Assembly: GCA_964647825.1 (NCBI GenBank)
Contig: CAZYJL010000006.1
Location: forward strand, 62,001 to 126,000
DNA from: VFKI01 sp964647825
Lineage (GTDB): Bacteria; Pseudomonadota; Gammaproteobacteria; DSM-16500
Length of the DNA: 64,000 bases
Direction: 5' to 3'
Part shown: piece after piece, positions 18,169-27,601 of the stretch
How the letters are laid out: the number at the start of each line of letters is the position of its first letter
Numbering within the stretch: the first letter of the stretch is position 1
Notes under the pieces: generated by a model
Databases searched by the model: none
What the model was told of the DNA's origin: nothing
Seen by the model: the letters and a program-made list of their open reading frames with translations, nothing else
Translations under genes and position numbers: made by a program

Positions 18169-19640
18169 AATTTTTCCGCCAAAAGTAACTGCACCACATC
18201 CGCATCACTGAATGGTAATTGCTGATTTCCAATTAACTGGTACGCTTCGGCACCTTTCCCTGCAATTAACACACAATCCTCTGCTTGGGCAGACTGTAGG
18301 GCATGCTGAATAGCCTTAAAACGATTATGTTCTACTGTCACTGCATGCTGCGCAGTAAAACCAGAAAGAATATCTGCAACAATGGTGGCTGGATCTTCCA
18401 TGCGCGGATTATCATCCGTAATAATCACGTGATCAGATAAACGTTCAGCAATTTCTGCCATCAATTGACGCTTACCACGATCACGTCCGCCACCACATCC
18501 AAAAACACAATACAGACGTCCTGCACAGTGAGGTCGCAAAGCTTGCAATACTTTTTCGAGTGCATCGGGTTTGTGTGCATAGTCAACAATCACGCGTGGC
18601 AATCGCCCTCCACCAAATGTTTGCATTCTTCCCGGCACCGAAGACAATTTAGCGATGGCTTGTTTCACTTCATCGAAAGGAAAACCCAGTGCACAGAGCG
18701 CACTCAACGCAGCAAGCGCATTCGCCAGATTAAATGTCCCAGCAAGAGAAACAGCGAATGTCCCTGCGCCCCATGGTGTCTCAAGCGCACAACGCAAATG
18801 GCCTGCTTCACTCACCACCTCATGCGCGAATACATAACGAGCGCGCGCAGGTAAATTGGCGACAGGTGTGATGCTATAAGCAATAATATCTTGATCTGGT
18901 ATCGTATTGATCAATTTATGACCAAATGGATCAGCTGCATGAATGACAGCCACACGCGTCTGATCAAACAATTTTGCTTTCGCTGCACCGTAAGCTGCCA
19001 TCGTCCCGTGATAATCCAAATGTTCACGGCTCAAACCCGTAAAAATACCTACCGCAAAGGGTATCGCTGCCACACGTCCTTGCGACAGCGCATGTGAAGA
19101 AGCTTCCATTGCCACATAGGCTATTTTTTGCGTGACATACTCTGCCAATATACGCTGAACACTGATAGCATCCGGCGTGGTTAATCCACTGGGCTGAAGT
19201 GCACCATAGGGACCATTCCCTAATGTTCCTATTATCCCGCATGGTTGTTGTAAATGATGCAGTGCCTCAGCAACAAAGTGTGTACAAGATGTTTTACCAC
19301 TGGTGCCTGTTGCACCTATAATGTACAATTTATCGGCTGGTTGGCCAAAAAATCGACCAGCGATTAGACTGAGTTGGCCTTCTAGATTCGGCACAAAACA
19401 GATAGGAATGGGTTGACTAGGCGAAGATGGCAACAATGTACTTGTCAGAATGACACGGGCACCCTGCGCAATAGCGTGCTCGATAAATTGTCGCCCATGC
19501 TGCTGGCTACCTTGTAGGGCACAAAATACATCGCCTTGCATGACATGCCGGCTATCATGGGAGAGGCCTGTGACATCATATTCCATGGCAGAGACAGGAA
19601 TCTGAGCATCGAGGTCTGCGAGCAATTGAAAAAGTTTCAC
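18150..19640 (-). CDS. murE: UDP-MurNAc-tripeptide synthetase MurE (meso-DAP adding)
   Basis: Adds the third stem-peptide residue. The 496 residues carry a P-loop at GATGTSGKTS, VDYAHKPDALEKVL, and the DNPR motif (in TDDNPRMEDP) that marks meso-diaminopimelate specificity. The last codons (GVVDN and the stop) lie inside the inverted repeat of the family B element at 18038-18168, so the natural C-terminus may have been altered when the element arrived. Upstream the gene diverges from aroA with a 56-bp gap; in the standard dcw order ftsI would be here. murF is missing downstream. Confidence 0.97.
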   Translation of the reverse strand: MKLFQLLADLDAQIPVSAMEYDVTGLSHDSRHVMQGDVFCALQGSQQHGRQFIEHAIAQGARVILTSTLLPSSPSQPIPICFVPNLEGQLSLIAGRFFGQPADKLYIIGATGTSGKTSCTHFVAEALHHLQQPCGIIGTLGNGPYGALQPSGLTTPDAISVQRILAEYVTQKIAYVAMEASSHALSQGRVAAIPFAVGIFTGLSREHLDYHGTMAAYGAAKAKLFDQTRVAVIHAADPFGHKLINTIPDQDIIAYSITPVANLPARARYVFAHEVVSEAGHLRCALETPWGAGTFAVSLAGTFNLANALAALSALCALGFPFDEVKQAIAKLSSVPGRMQTFGGGRLPRVIVDYAHKPDALEKVLQALRPHCAGRLYCVFGCGGGRDRGKRQLMAEIAERLSDHVIITDDNPRMEDPATIVADILSGFTAQHAVTVEHNRFKAIQHALQSAQAEDCVLIAGKGAEAYQLIGNQQLPFSDADVVQLLLAEKLGVVDN

Positions 19641-19696
19641 AAAGTCAGCCCGTTATTAGAATCAGCAGGCAGATTATAGCGTTCTGGAAGAGAATT

Positions 19697-20983
19697 ATGC
19701 ACCTAAAGGTCGAAAAAATAAGCGCATTGGCAGGTCACATTACCTGTCCAACCAGTAAATCACAGAGTATTCGCGCCCTTTTTATGGCATTACTTGCCAA
19801 AGGCGAATCTCGCATCACCCATCTCCTTGATTGTGAAGATACCCGCGATGCATTGCGTGTTTGCCAAGCTTTTGGTGCAGAGATCCAGCAACCCACTGCA
19901 GATCAATGGCTGATCAAAAGTCATGGCCCTCCTTTTGATTTTACGGGCGGTCGTCTCTACACCGGGAACTCTGGGATCACAACGCGTTTTGCCTTGCCTC
20001 TGATAGGGTTACGCAAACAATCTTCTCTCCCCATACAGTTTGACTGTGGTACGCAAATGCGCCAACGCCCAATGAAACCATTACTAGACGCATTGCTATC
20101 ATTGGGTTTAACCATACAGCCATCTGAATCGACAGCATTACCTGTCACACTTTCTGGCAAATTACGTGGTGGTAGTACACGAGTGAGCGGCGAAGCATCA
20201 CAATATTTATCTGCTTTATTATTTGCCCTACCGCATGCCGCTCATCACAGTGAGCTCATCATTGAGAATTTGCACGCCCGGCCTTACGTCCGCATGACTG
20301 AACAATGGCTGGAACGCACAGGCATTCAATTCTCACATCAACGCAAAGAGGATACCGATTATTACGCTATTCCCGGTGGTCAAGAAGCTCGCCCTTTTCG
20401 CACAACCATTACCGGCGATTTTTCTTCTGCGGCGTGCTTACTCGTCGCTGCAGCATTAACTGACAGTGATGTCATCATCGATGGATTAGATTTTTCAGAA
20501 CCACAAAGTGATAAACGTCTCATTTCCATTTTATTAGACATGGGAGCGGATATCACGCTGCATGCACGCGGATTACATATTCGTGGTGGCCGACCATTAC
20601 AAGGCATACGGATCGATCTACAAAATAGTCCAGATCTGTTACCTGCTCTCGCCGTGCTTGGCACACAGGCACGCGGCAAAACAGAAATTTTCAATGTGGC
20701 ACAAGCTCGATATAAAGAAACAGATCGGATCCATGCGATGGCACGCGAATTAACTCGCATGGGTGCGACGCTCACAGAGCATCCCGATGGCCTGACTCTC
20801 CGTCAAAGTACATTGCATGGCACACATGTGCATGGTTACCACGACCATCGTACAATCATGGCACTCGTCGTCGCAGGCATGCTCGCTAAGCAAACCACTT
20901 GGATTGATACAGCGGAGTCCATCAATAAAACGTTTCCGACATTTTTTACGACATTACAACAACTCGGCGCACAAATTACATAA
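19697..20983 (+). CDS. aroA: 3-phosphoshikimate 1-carboxyvinyltransferase (EPSP synthase) AroA
   Basis: Joins phosphoenolpyruvate to shikimate 3-phosphate. The 428 residues show the substrate-binding Lys21-Ser22 (in PTSKSQSIRA), GNSGITTR at 90-97, MRQRPMKPL, the catalytic Asp region NSPDLLPALAVLG and DHRTIMALVVAG. The GNSGITTR loop departs from the usual class I GNAGTAMR, so this is a somewhat divergent member. It is the first gene of a plus-strand aromatic block that interrupts the minus-strand dcw cluster, divergent from murE. Confidence 0.93.
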   Translation: MHLKVEKISALAGHITCPTSKSQSIRALFMALLAKGESRITHLLDCEDTRDALRVCQAFGAEIQQPTADQWLIKSHGPPFDFTGGRLYTGNSGITTRFALPLIGLRKQSSLPIQFDCGTQMRQRPMKPLLDALLSLGLTIQPSESTALPVTLSGKLRGGSTRVSGEASQYLSALLFALPHAAHHSELIIENLHARPYVRMTEQWLERTGIQFSHQRKEDTDYYAIPGGQEARPFRTTITGDFSSAACLLVAAALTDSDVIIDGLDFSEPQSDKRLISILLDMGADITLHARGLHIRGGRPLQGIRIDLQNSPDLLPALAVLGTQARGKTEIFNVAQARYKETDRIHAMARELTRMGATLTEHPDGLTLRQSTLHGTHVHGYHDHRTIMALVVAGMLAKQTTWIDTAESINKTFPTFFTTLQQLGAQIT

Positions 20984-20994
20984 CGGGATACATT

Positions 20995-21477
20995 ATGAAA
21001 ACAAACACATCAGTTACACCCATCCCAAAAAACATTTTACTTTTACATGGACCAAACTTAAATCGTTTAGGCACACGAGACCCAGCAATTTACGGCACAC
21101 TCACACTGCGGCAATTAGAAAAACACGTCGCAACCTGTGCAGCAACACACGGCTATGTCGTCCTCGCGCACCAATCCAATCACGAAGGTGATTTAATTGA
21201 TATCTTGCAAAAACAAGCAAATCATTGCGCAGGCATTATTATTAATCCTGGCGCATTAGCGCATTATAGTTATGCATTATATGATGCACTCCTTGACACA
21301 GGACGCCCAGCGATTGAAGTGCATTTATCCAATATTAAAAAACGCGAGCCTTTTCGAAAACTCTCCGTCACGGCCAACGCGTGTCTCACCATGATCTGCG
21401 GACAAAAAGAAAAAGGCTATACAAACGCCGTGCAACAGCTTGTGGAGCATTTAACCTGTGTTGATCCAGCAAAATAA
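20995..21477 (+). CDS. aroQ: 3-dehydroquinate dehydratase, type II (AroQ)
   Basis: Converts 3-dehydroquinate to 3-dehydroshikimate by the type II mechanism. The family start LLLHGPNLNRLGTRDPAIYG is present, with the catalytic Tyr at residue 33. NPGALAHYSYALYDAL and EVHLSNIKKREPFRK follow. The 160-residue length is normal with a short N-terminal extension. It begins 11 bases after aroA and overlaps aroE by 20 bases, so these genes are likely cotranscribed. Confidence 0.95.
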   Translation: MKTNTSVTPIPKNILLLHGPNLNRLGTRDPAIYGTLTLRQLEKHVATCAATHGYVVLAHQSNHEGDLIDILQKQANHCAGIIINPGALAHYSYALYDALLDTGRPAIEVHLSNIKKREPFRKLSVTANACLTMICGQKEKGYTNAVQQLVEHLTCVDPAK

Positions 21478-22312
21478 TTTATACACTTACCAAACACAAA
21501 TTATTGGTTATCCACTCACACACAGCTTCAGCCCACTTTTGCATAATACTTTGTATGCAGATTTACAGATTTCTGCGCAAATGCAAAAATCAACTTTTAC
21601 TGATCTAAAAAAAATTATTACACATCTACGCACGACACCCATCGCACTGACGGCAGTCACCATGCCTTTTAAAGAAAAAATTATCCCGCTATTGGATGTC
21701 ATTGATCCAATGGCATCTGCAACGGGTGCCGTCAATACGATTATTCAACGTGCCGGAAAATTATATGGTTACAATACAGATATTGATGGCATTGCCTTTA
21801 CACTTCGTCACATCACGCTAGAAAAAAAAAATGTTTTAATCATTGGCGCAGGTGGTGCAGCGCGTGCTGCAGCCGTTGTACTCCGACAACATCATGCACA
21901 TATTTACTGGCTAAACCGTACGCGCACAACCGCAGAAACACTGGCGGCGCAATTTAGTGGTCAAGTGCTCGATGCTGATAATCTATCGACGCCTGTTTTT
22001 TTTGATGTGATGATCAATGCAACACCCATTGGTTTACCGACAATCACTTCCTCTTTCCATCTACCTGACCATTTTTTTCATGCAAAACAAATGATTTTTG
22101 ATATGCTCTATCATCCGCAACAAACAACATTTTTACAGCGTGCCGCAAAAGCAGGCGCTGTTTGTAGTAATGGTCTTGATCTTTTTATTACACAAGGCAT
22201 ACGTCAAATTGAACTTTGGCAAAAAAAACAGTTGTTAACGCATGAGAGAATTGTTTATTGTCGTTCGCTTTTACAATACGCGTTACAGAATACAACTGAG
22301 AAAACTGTATGA
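21458..22312 (+). CDS. aroE: Shikimate dehydrogenase AroE
   Basis: NADP-dependent reduction of 3-dehydroshikimate to shikimate. Visible are the substrate loop GYPLTHSFSPLLHN, TMPFKEKI with the catalytic Lys, the dinucleotide motif GAGGAARAA and NATPIGL. The start is GTG at 21458 or TTG at 21461; GGAG at 21444-21447 is 10 bases before the GTG. No ATG gives a complete N-terminus. It overlaps aroQ by 20 bases and the next gene by ATGA. 284 residues, slightly longer than E. coli AroE. Confidence 0.93.
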   Translation: MLIQQNNLYTYQTQIIGYPLTHSFSPLLHNTLYADLQISAQMQKSTFTDLKKIITHLRTTPIALTAVTMPFKEKIIPLLDVIDPMASATGAVNTIIQRAGKLYGYNTDIDGIAFTLRHITLEKKNVLIIGAGGAARAAAVVLRQHHAHIYWLNRTRTTAETLAAQFSGQVLDADNLSTPVFFDVMINATPIGLPTITSSFHLPDHFFHAKQMIFDMLYHPQQTTFLQRAAKAGAVCSNGLDLFITQGIRQIELWQKKQLLTHERIVYCRSLLQYALQNTTEKTV

Positions 22313-23352
22313 GTTATGCATTGATTCAAACCTTGCCATCAGAAGAAACGTTGCGTAATGCACTGCCACTCTCGCCTGTTTTTTTAAAAAAAATTCAACA
22401 TGACCGTCATGACATTAAAAATATCTTATCTGGCAAGGATTCACGCTTACTGTTAATCATTGGCCCCTGTTCTGCTTGGCCAAGTGAAGCGGTACTAGAA
22501 TACGCTGATAGATTAGTCAATTTTAGTGAAAAAAATCCACTTTTCACGCAAAAAATAAAATTAATTATGCGGGTTTACAGTCAAAAGCCTCGCACCACCC
22601 ACGGGTGGGCCGGACCATTAACACAACCCAACCCATGCACCACACCCAATTTCATGGATGGATTATTTTATACCCGCAATATGATGTTAAAAGTGATTGA
22701 AAAAGGATTACCCATTGCAGATGAAGCATTATTCATTGGGCCAACACACTATTTTCTTGATCTTTTATCATGGGTCGCGATTGGCGCACGCAGTACAGAA
22801 AACCCAGAACACCGCGTGTTTGCTTCTTTGCTTGATTGTGCGGTTGGTTTAAAAAATCCAACGCATGGCTCACTGATAATTGGTATCAATAGCGTGCTCG
22901 CCGCACAACAATCCCATCACACCATGTTTTCTCATCAAGAAATTAAAACAGACGGTAATCCCTATGCCCATTTAGTTTTACGCGGCAGCGATCAACAACC
23001 TAATTATACAATTGATTTTTTACACACTGCTCAAAATGCCATAGAAAAAAAATCACTAAAAAATCCAGCTATTCTGATCGATGCAAGTCATGACAATTGC
23101 ATCATCCACGGAAAAAAAAATTATTTACAACAAATCAACGTGATTTTTGAAACACTTGATAATCTAAAACGACATCCTGAGCTAAAAAAAATCATTAAAG
23201 GCTTTATGATCGAAAGTTTTCTGCAACCCGGAAAACAAACCATTGACGCACATTTTCCTTATAAAATACAACATAATGGCCTATCGATCACAGACCCCTG
23301 CCTTGGCTGGGAACAGACAGAAGATCTGCTTAATCGACTGATTCAACTATAA
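22309..23352 (+). CDS. aroG: Class I DAHP synthase (AroF/G/H type), divergent
   Basis: First enzyme of the shikimate pathway: phosphoenolpyruvate plus erythrose 4-phosphate to DAHP. Although sequence is diverged (GPCSAWPSEAV rather than GPCSIHD), the known metal and substrate residues are all visible: Cys in IIGPCS, Lys-Pro-Arg in RVYSQKPRTT, His in IDASHDN, Glu in MIESFL and Asp in ITDPCLGWE. Length (347) equals the E. coli isozymes. The start overlaps the aroE stop as ATGA. Which of the three isozyme names fits best cannot be told, so the feedback type is unknown. Confidence 0.88.
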   Translation: MSYALIQTLPSEETLRNALPLSPVFLKKIQHDRHDIKNILSGKDSRLLLIIGPCSAWPSEAVLEYADRLVNFSEKNPLFTQKIKLIMRVYSQKPRTTHGWAGPLTQPNPCTTPNFMDGLFYTRNMMLKVIEKGLPIADEALFIGPTHYFLDLLSWVAIGARSTENPEHRVFASLLDCAVGLKNPTHGSLIIGINSVLAAQQSHHTMFSHQEIKTDGNPYAHLVLRGSDQQPNYTIDFLHTAQNAIEKKSLKNPAILIDASHDNCIIHGKKNYLQQINVIFETLDNLKRHPELKKIIKGFMIESFLQPGKQTIDAHFPYKIQHNGLSITDPCLGWEQTEDLLNRLIQL

Positions 23353-23531
23353 AAAAACTCAAACTTAACTCTATTATTTTTATTCTGCTACCAATCTAAA
23401 AATATATATTTAGTAAAAACAATCAGTTGTAAATAAACGCTCACAAAAAAACCATCAAAAAATACTTTTTAAACTATACTAGAGGCATAAAGTGACGATA
23501 AAGATAATCAACAAAATTGAGGGTTATCACA

Positions 23532-24302
23532 ATGAAATCTCACCTAGAAGAGAAAGAAAGCGCCAGACCCACAACCATAGAGCTATTAGAACGTCTTGCT
23601 AACTTACCAAAAGACCAAGATAATCTTGAAGAATTAAGAGGCATTATTGAAAGCACTCTGATAATTTTATATAAATTTAATGAAAACTTCTTATCTCCAA
23701 ATACAAGTAATTTAAATGAAACAATTAACCTCTACAAAAGCAAGCAAGAAAAATTTATTGGTACCGACAAAGAAATAGAAACTAAAATACAATATTTTCA
23801 TGCTTCAGTAAAAAAAGTACAAAAAGAATTAATAGAAGATCACGAAAAAATTAATAAATTATTTAAAGAACTCGTCATCGACAAAGAATCATTTGAATTA
23901 CTTTACATGACTGATAGAGGAGCACTCAATTATAAAAATATTTTTCAAAAGAAATTAGAAAGTTATCTAAAAAAAATACATGGTATCGAAAAAAGAGAAA
24001 ACACAATTTTTGAATTTATAAAAGATTTACGAATTTTTGTTTTGACGCAAACTGAAGAAAAGAAAGAAAAATTAAAAGAAGTGGAAGAATTTTCAATAAG
24101 TATAGAAAAAAGAATAGATACCACACACACCACTTTAGAACTTAGCAAAATGGAAAAAGATGGGACTCGCCCTACACTCTTTGGCCATCCACTTGTGGAA
24201 AATTATTTTCGCGCGCCTACAACACCATCCAAAAAAAGAAAAGAGGCACCTGAGGAAACAAAAGATCTTGCTGATTCGCCACCGCGCAAAAAAAGAGGTT
24301 GA
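23532..24302 (+). CDS. Effector-like coiled-coil protein with C-terminal NLS-like motifs
   Basis: Family not recognised. The start at 23532 has GAGGG 8 bases upstream; a -10-like TATACT lies at 23475-23480. The 256-residue protein is Lys/Glu-rich and predicted helical over residues 10-205. It then changes to a Pro/Thr/basic tail holding KKRK at 234-237 and RKKR at 252-255, spaced 14 residues apart, just before the stop. This has the form of a eukaryotic bipartite or double monopartite nuclear localisation signal. The gene is A-rich and sits between DAHP synthase and aroB, interrupting the aro block. A secreted nucleomodulin is a reasonable hypothesis, but basic tails can also bind nucleic acid or membranes. 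Confidence 0.8.
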   Translation: MKSHLEEKESARPTTIELLERLANLPKDQDNLEELRGIIESTLIILYKFNENFLSPNTSNLNETINLYKSKQEKFIGTDKEIETKIQYFHASVKKVQKELIEDHEKINKLFKELVIDKESFELLYMTDRGALNYKNIFQKKLESYLKKIHGIEKRENTIFEFIKDLRIFVLTQTEEKKEKLKEVEEFSISIEKRIDTTHTTLELSKMEKDGTRPTLFGHPLVENYFRAPTTPSKKRKEAPEETKDLADSPPRKKRG

Positions 24303-24391
24303 TATAACTTTCTCGTCATTACAAAACTACTTCATCAATACACGTTTCTTTTGTTTGTCTTTTTGTCAGCTAGGTTTTTTTCTTCCTGTTC

Positions 24392-24523
24392 GCTAGAGGC
24401 CGTTCATACCTACATTGCTTCACTCATATAACGAGAAAATAAGAAATTTTAAAAGAAATCATCAGCATGACTGTATTTAATGTTAGAATGATTAAAAATA
24501 ACCATTGGTAAACAGCCTCTAGC
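24392..24523. repeat. Palindromic element family B, copy 4 (diverged)
   Basis: Ends GCTAGAGGCCGTT and AACAGCCTCTAGC are inverted repeats. The inside keeps family B landmarks: ACGAGAAAA on the left, and on the right a stretch close to GTATTTGATGTTAAAATGATT. It lies just upstream of aroB, whose ATG (24536) follows 12 bases after the element with no clear ribosome site in between. Confidence 0.65.
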
Positions 24524-24535
24524 AACTAGACTAAC

Positions 24536-25648
24536 ATGCCATCTTTGACAATTTATCTCTCCGCAAAACCCTCTCACAGCTACCCTATTTATCTTGCAAA
24601 TGGGTTACTACAAAATCCACGTGACTGGCTACCCGCAATATACCAAAACAAACAGCTCATTTTAATCACAGACGACATCGTCAACCCACTCTACGCACGC
24701 CCTCTTTTACAAAAATTACTACAACAAGGTTATCAAGCCACGTTATTTTCTTTTCTTGCAGGCGAACAAGCAAAAACTCGTGAAACCAAAGCGTTACTAG
24801 AAGATCAATTACTGACAGCTGGCTGCGGACGTAATGATATTATTTTAGCCATCGGCGGCGGCGTCACGGGCGACTCAGCAGGCTTTATTGCTGCCACCTT
24901 CCACCGCGGCATCCCTTGGATACAAATTCCCACAACTTTGCTGGCGATGGTTGATAGTAGCATAGGCGGCAAAACAGGCATTAATACACCGCTTGGCAAA
25001 AACATGCTGGGTGCATTTTGGCAACCACTGTGTGTCGTGGCTGATACACACTGTTTACAAACACTTTCGCAGACACAGCGTATCAATGGCTTGATTGAAG
25101 CATTAAAAATATTTATTACTTGCGACAAAAAAAAATTTTTGATGACAAAACAATGCTACAAAGCAGCACTTACCGATTCACCTCAATTATTAGAAAAAAT
25201 TATTTACCAAGCTATTCAGCTAAAAGCTGCTGTCATACAAAAAGATGAACGCGAAGAAAACATACGCATGATTTTAAATTTTGGTCATACCATTAGTCAT
25301 GCGATTGAGAGATTTTCAAATTATTCGCTACCGCATGGTTACGCAGTTGGCTTAGGCATATTAGTTGAAATACGTATCGCTGTTTTATTATCAATTTTAT
25401 CAGAAACAGATGCGCAACTCATTACAATGCTATTTCAAAAACTTGAGATTTCTGCTGCACTATTACCTAAACCTAATCTCCATGAAATTATGCAACTAAT
25501 ACAATTTGATAAAAAAACACTGACAGGGCATCCACGTTATATTTTATTAGAAAAAATCGGCGCTGTTTTAAAAAAAGAAAATACTATCGCACACAGAGTT
25601 GATCACAAAATTGTTGAAAAAGCATTATTTTTTGAATTAGGAGCATAA
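24536..25648 (+). CDS. aroB: 3-dehydroquinate synthase AroB
   Basis: NAD- and metal-dependent cyclisation of DAHP to 3-dehydroquinate. The 370 residues show AIGGGVTGDSAGFIAATFHRG, the IPTTLLAMVDSSIGGKTGIN block and NFGHTISHAIE with the metal-binding His. Some usually strict segments are altered (for example LIEALKIF where most have AEVIKYG), suggesting a diverged but intact enzyme. No good Shine-Dalgarno precedes the ATG because the family B repeat ends there. aroC follows after 3 bases. Confidence 0.93.
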   Translation: MPSLTIYLSAKPSHSYPIYLANGLLQNPRDWLPAIYQNKQLILITDDIVNPLYARPLLQKLLQQGYQATLFSFLAGEQAKTRETKALLEDQLLTAGCGRNDIILAIGGGVTGDSAGFIAATFHRGIPWIQIPTTLLAMVDSSIGGKTGINTPLGKNMLGAFWQPLCVVADTHCLQTLSQTQRINGLIEALKIFITCDKKKFLMTKQCYKAALTDSPQLLEKIIYQAIQLKAAVIQKDEREENIRMILNFGHTISHAIERFSNYSLPHGYAVGLGILVEIRIAVLLSILSETDAQLITMLFQKLEISAALLPKPNLHEIMQLIQFDKKTLTGHPRYILLEKIGAVLKKENTIAHRVDHKIVEKALFFELGA

Positions 25649-25651
25649 AAA

Positions 25652-26737
25652 ATGCCTGGCAACACATTTGGCAAATTATTTACGGTGACGACGTGTGGCG
25701 AATCACATGGTGGCGCACTGGCTGCCATTATTGATGGCTGTCCGCCAGGACTTGCGATCACTGAAAAAGAAATACAACAGGAGTTAGATCGTCGCAAGCC
25801 TGGACAAAATACTCTTGTCACGCCACGTCAAGAAAAAGATCGTATTCATATTTTATCTGGTATTTATGCCGGTGAAACAACCGGCGCACCCATTTTATTA
25901 TTAGCGCACAATGAAGATATGCGCCCTGAAGATTACGATACGCTCAAAACTGTCTTTCGACCTTCTCACGCCGATTACACATGGCTAATGAAATATGGTC
26001 GACGCGATCACCGCGGTAGTGGTAGAGCAAGCGCGCGTGAAACATTAATGCGAGTTGCTGCGGGTGCTATTGCAAAAAAATATCTCACCACACATTTTAA
26101 TATAAAAATACTTGCTTACGTTGAACAAATTGGGTCTATCAAAACAACACTCACAGATGACGAAATTTCATTTGAAAATATAGAAAAAAGTTTTGTGCGT
26201 TGTCCTGATACCATTGCATCAGAAAAGATGATTGAACTGATTGAAACAATTAAACGAGAAAAAGATTCGATTGGTGGCGTGATTCGCTGCCTGATTCGTC
26301 ATGTGCCTACAGGATTAGGTGAACCGGTATTTGATAAATTATCTGCCGACCTCGGCAAAGCCATGCTAAGCATTAATGCCGTCAAAGGCTTTGAAATTGG
26401 CGCAGGTTTTGCTGCTGCAACCATGCGAGGCAGTGAACATAATGATCCATTCAATTATCAAAACAACAACGTAATCATTGAAAAAAATCATGCGGGTGGT
26501 ATTTTAGGTGGCATATCAAGTGGCGCGCCTATTTATTTTCGCGTTGCTTTTAAACCTGTCGCGACCATTGGTGTCGCACAAAATACCATTAACACTGAGA
26601 ACCAATCTATCACGCTACAAGCAACTGGCAGACACGATCCTTGTGTCTTACCGAGAGCGGTGCCAATTGTTGAAGCCATGTCTGCGTTAGTCCTCATGGA
26701 TCATCTATTACGACAGCGCGCACAAAATGGCAGATAA
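25652..26737 (+). CDS. aroC: Chorismate synthase AroC
   Basis: Last step of the shikimate pathway, making chorismate with reduced FMN. The 361 residues begin with GNTFGKLFTVTTCGESHGG and contain DRRKPGQ, MRPEDY, RHADY-like SHADYTW and the signature DHRGSGRASARET, all diagnostic. It follows aroB by 3 bases and ends the aro block, 55 bases before a convergent membrane protein gene. Shikimate kinase (aroK) is the only pathway step not encoded in this block. Confidence 0.96.
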   Translation: MPGNTFGKLFTVTTCGESHGGALAAIIDGCPPGLAITEKEIQQELDRRKPGQNTLVTPRQEKDRIHILSGIYAGETTGAPILLLAHNEDMRPEDYDTLKTVFRPSHADYTWLMKYGRRDHRGSGRASARETLMRVAAGAIAKKYLTTHFNIKILAYVEQIGSIKTTLTDDEISFENIEKSFVRCPDTIASEKMIELIETIKREKDSIGGVIRCLIRHVPTGLGEPVFDKLSADLGKAMLSINAVKGFEIGAGFAAATMRGSEHNDPFNYQNNNVIIEKNHAGGILGGISSGAPIYFRVAFKPVATIGVAQNTINTENQSITLQATGRHDPCVLPRAVPIVEAMSALVLMDHLLRQRAQNGR

Positions 26738-26743
26738 AAATAA

Positions 26744-26800
26744 AAAAATACTCATTGAGAACGAGCAAACAGCTTACTTATGATAAAATAACTATTTTCT
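26744..26800. repeat. Deleted remnant of palindromic element family C
   Basis: The string ACTCATTGAGAACGAGCAAACAG, broken by a deletion, matches the left part of the family C core at 55366-55509 (ACTCAA..TTGAGAA..ACGAGCAAACA), and TGATAAAATAACTATTTT matches the right part. The middle hairpin region is missing. It lies between the convergent aroC and the membrane protein at 26792-27601 and overlaps the 3' end of the latter. Confidence 0.45.
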
Positions 26801-27601
26801 TGCTGGAGAAAGCTGTGCATGCACTTTTTCAGCAGGAACTGCTTCTTTTTCATCTTCCGGCAAAGCGGCAAACAAAGAAAATTGACTAATCTTTGCGCCC
26901 ACATCTTTCACAACATTTTCTGCACATCTTAAATCTTTAAAAGGCTGATACATTTCAACTATAATTGACTTAAGTGCACACATACTTATTAGCCCTGTAG
27001 TGCATCCTGAAATAATCGAAGTTAATTTCAACACATCTACAAAGTCTTTTTTCACACCCCCTTTCGCTTCAGCCCCTAGGTAATACAAAGGAATCAATAA
27101 AATATCAAGCATAACAAACATCAGTAATACAGTTGCTATAGGAGCTACAATTATTTTTTTAAATTGATTTCCAAATGTTAACTCAGAGTGAATATAGGCA
27201 ATTAATTCATTCGAATAGTGTTTGATATCAGCGAGAATAGTTGTATTTTGTTGACGATAAATTGCAAGATTATTCACTTCACCTACATTATTGCTTAAAA
27301 AATGATTATAAGCAGTAACAAGTTTCACTATCACAAGTTGAATTTCTTTTTTTTTATCTATCAATAAATTTGAAGCATTTATCTTTTCATATAAGAGAGA
27401 AAATGTCTGGTACAATTCTTTTAATACTTTTTTATTTTCTACACTCTCTACACTATCATTCACCAAAATACGAAAGTCTGCAAGGGCCTCTGATAAAGTG
27501 ATTTGTTCACCTTCTTCTTGCCCAGCAAGTAATGGCAACTGAGCATCATTATTTATTTCATTTGCAACAGGTAGATTAAACCGAAGATGTCGATTTAGCA
27601 T
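26792..27601 (-). CDS. Membrane-hairpin protein of unknown function
   Basis: Family not recognised. The 269-residue protein has a helical soluble N-terminal half (about 1-145, charged and Asn/Glu-rich), then two close hydrophobic segments at about 150-174 and 190-215 forming a hairpin, and an acidic C-terminal tail (LPEDEKEAVPAEKVHAQL). AGGAG-type sequence (GAGGAGATAGCAATT) precedes the ATG at 27601. It is low in G+C and located between aroC and ftsI inside the interrupted dcw cluster. This plan is common among effectors that insert into host membranes, but an ordinary inner-membrane protein is equally allowed. Confidence 0.75.
   Translation of the reverse strand: MLNRHLRFNLPVANEINNDAQLPLLAGQEEGEQITLSEALADFRILVNDSVESVENKKVLKELYQTFSLLYEKINASNLLIDKKKEIQLVIVKLVTAYNHFLSNNVGEVNNLAIYRQQNTTILADIKHYSNELIAYIHSELTFGNQFKKIIVAPIATVLLMFVMLDILLIPLYYLGAEAKGGVKKDFVDVLKLTSIISGCTTGLISMCALKSIIVEMYQPFKDLRCAENVVKDVGAKISQFSLFAALPEDEKEAVPAEKVHAQLSPARK

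Noticed and set aside
22309..23352. DAHP synthase considered as a decaying pseudogene because of its divergence
   Set aside because: Full length, no frameshift, and all known metal and substrate residues are preserved.
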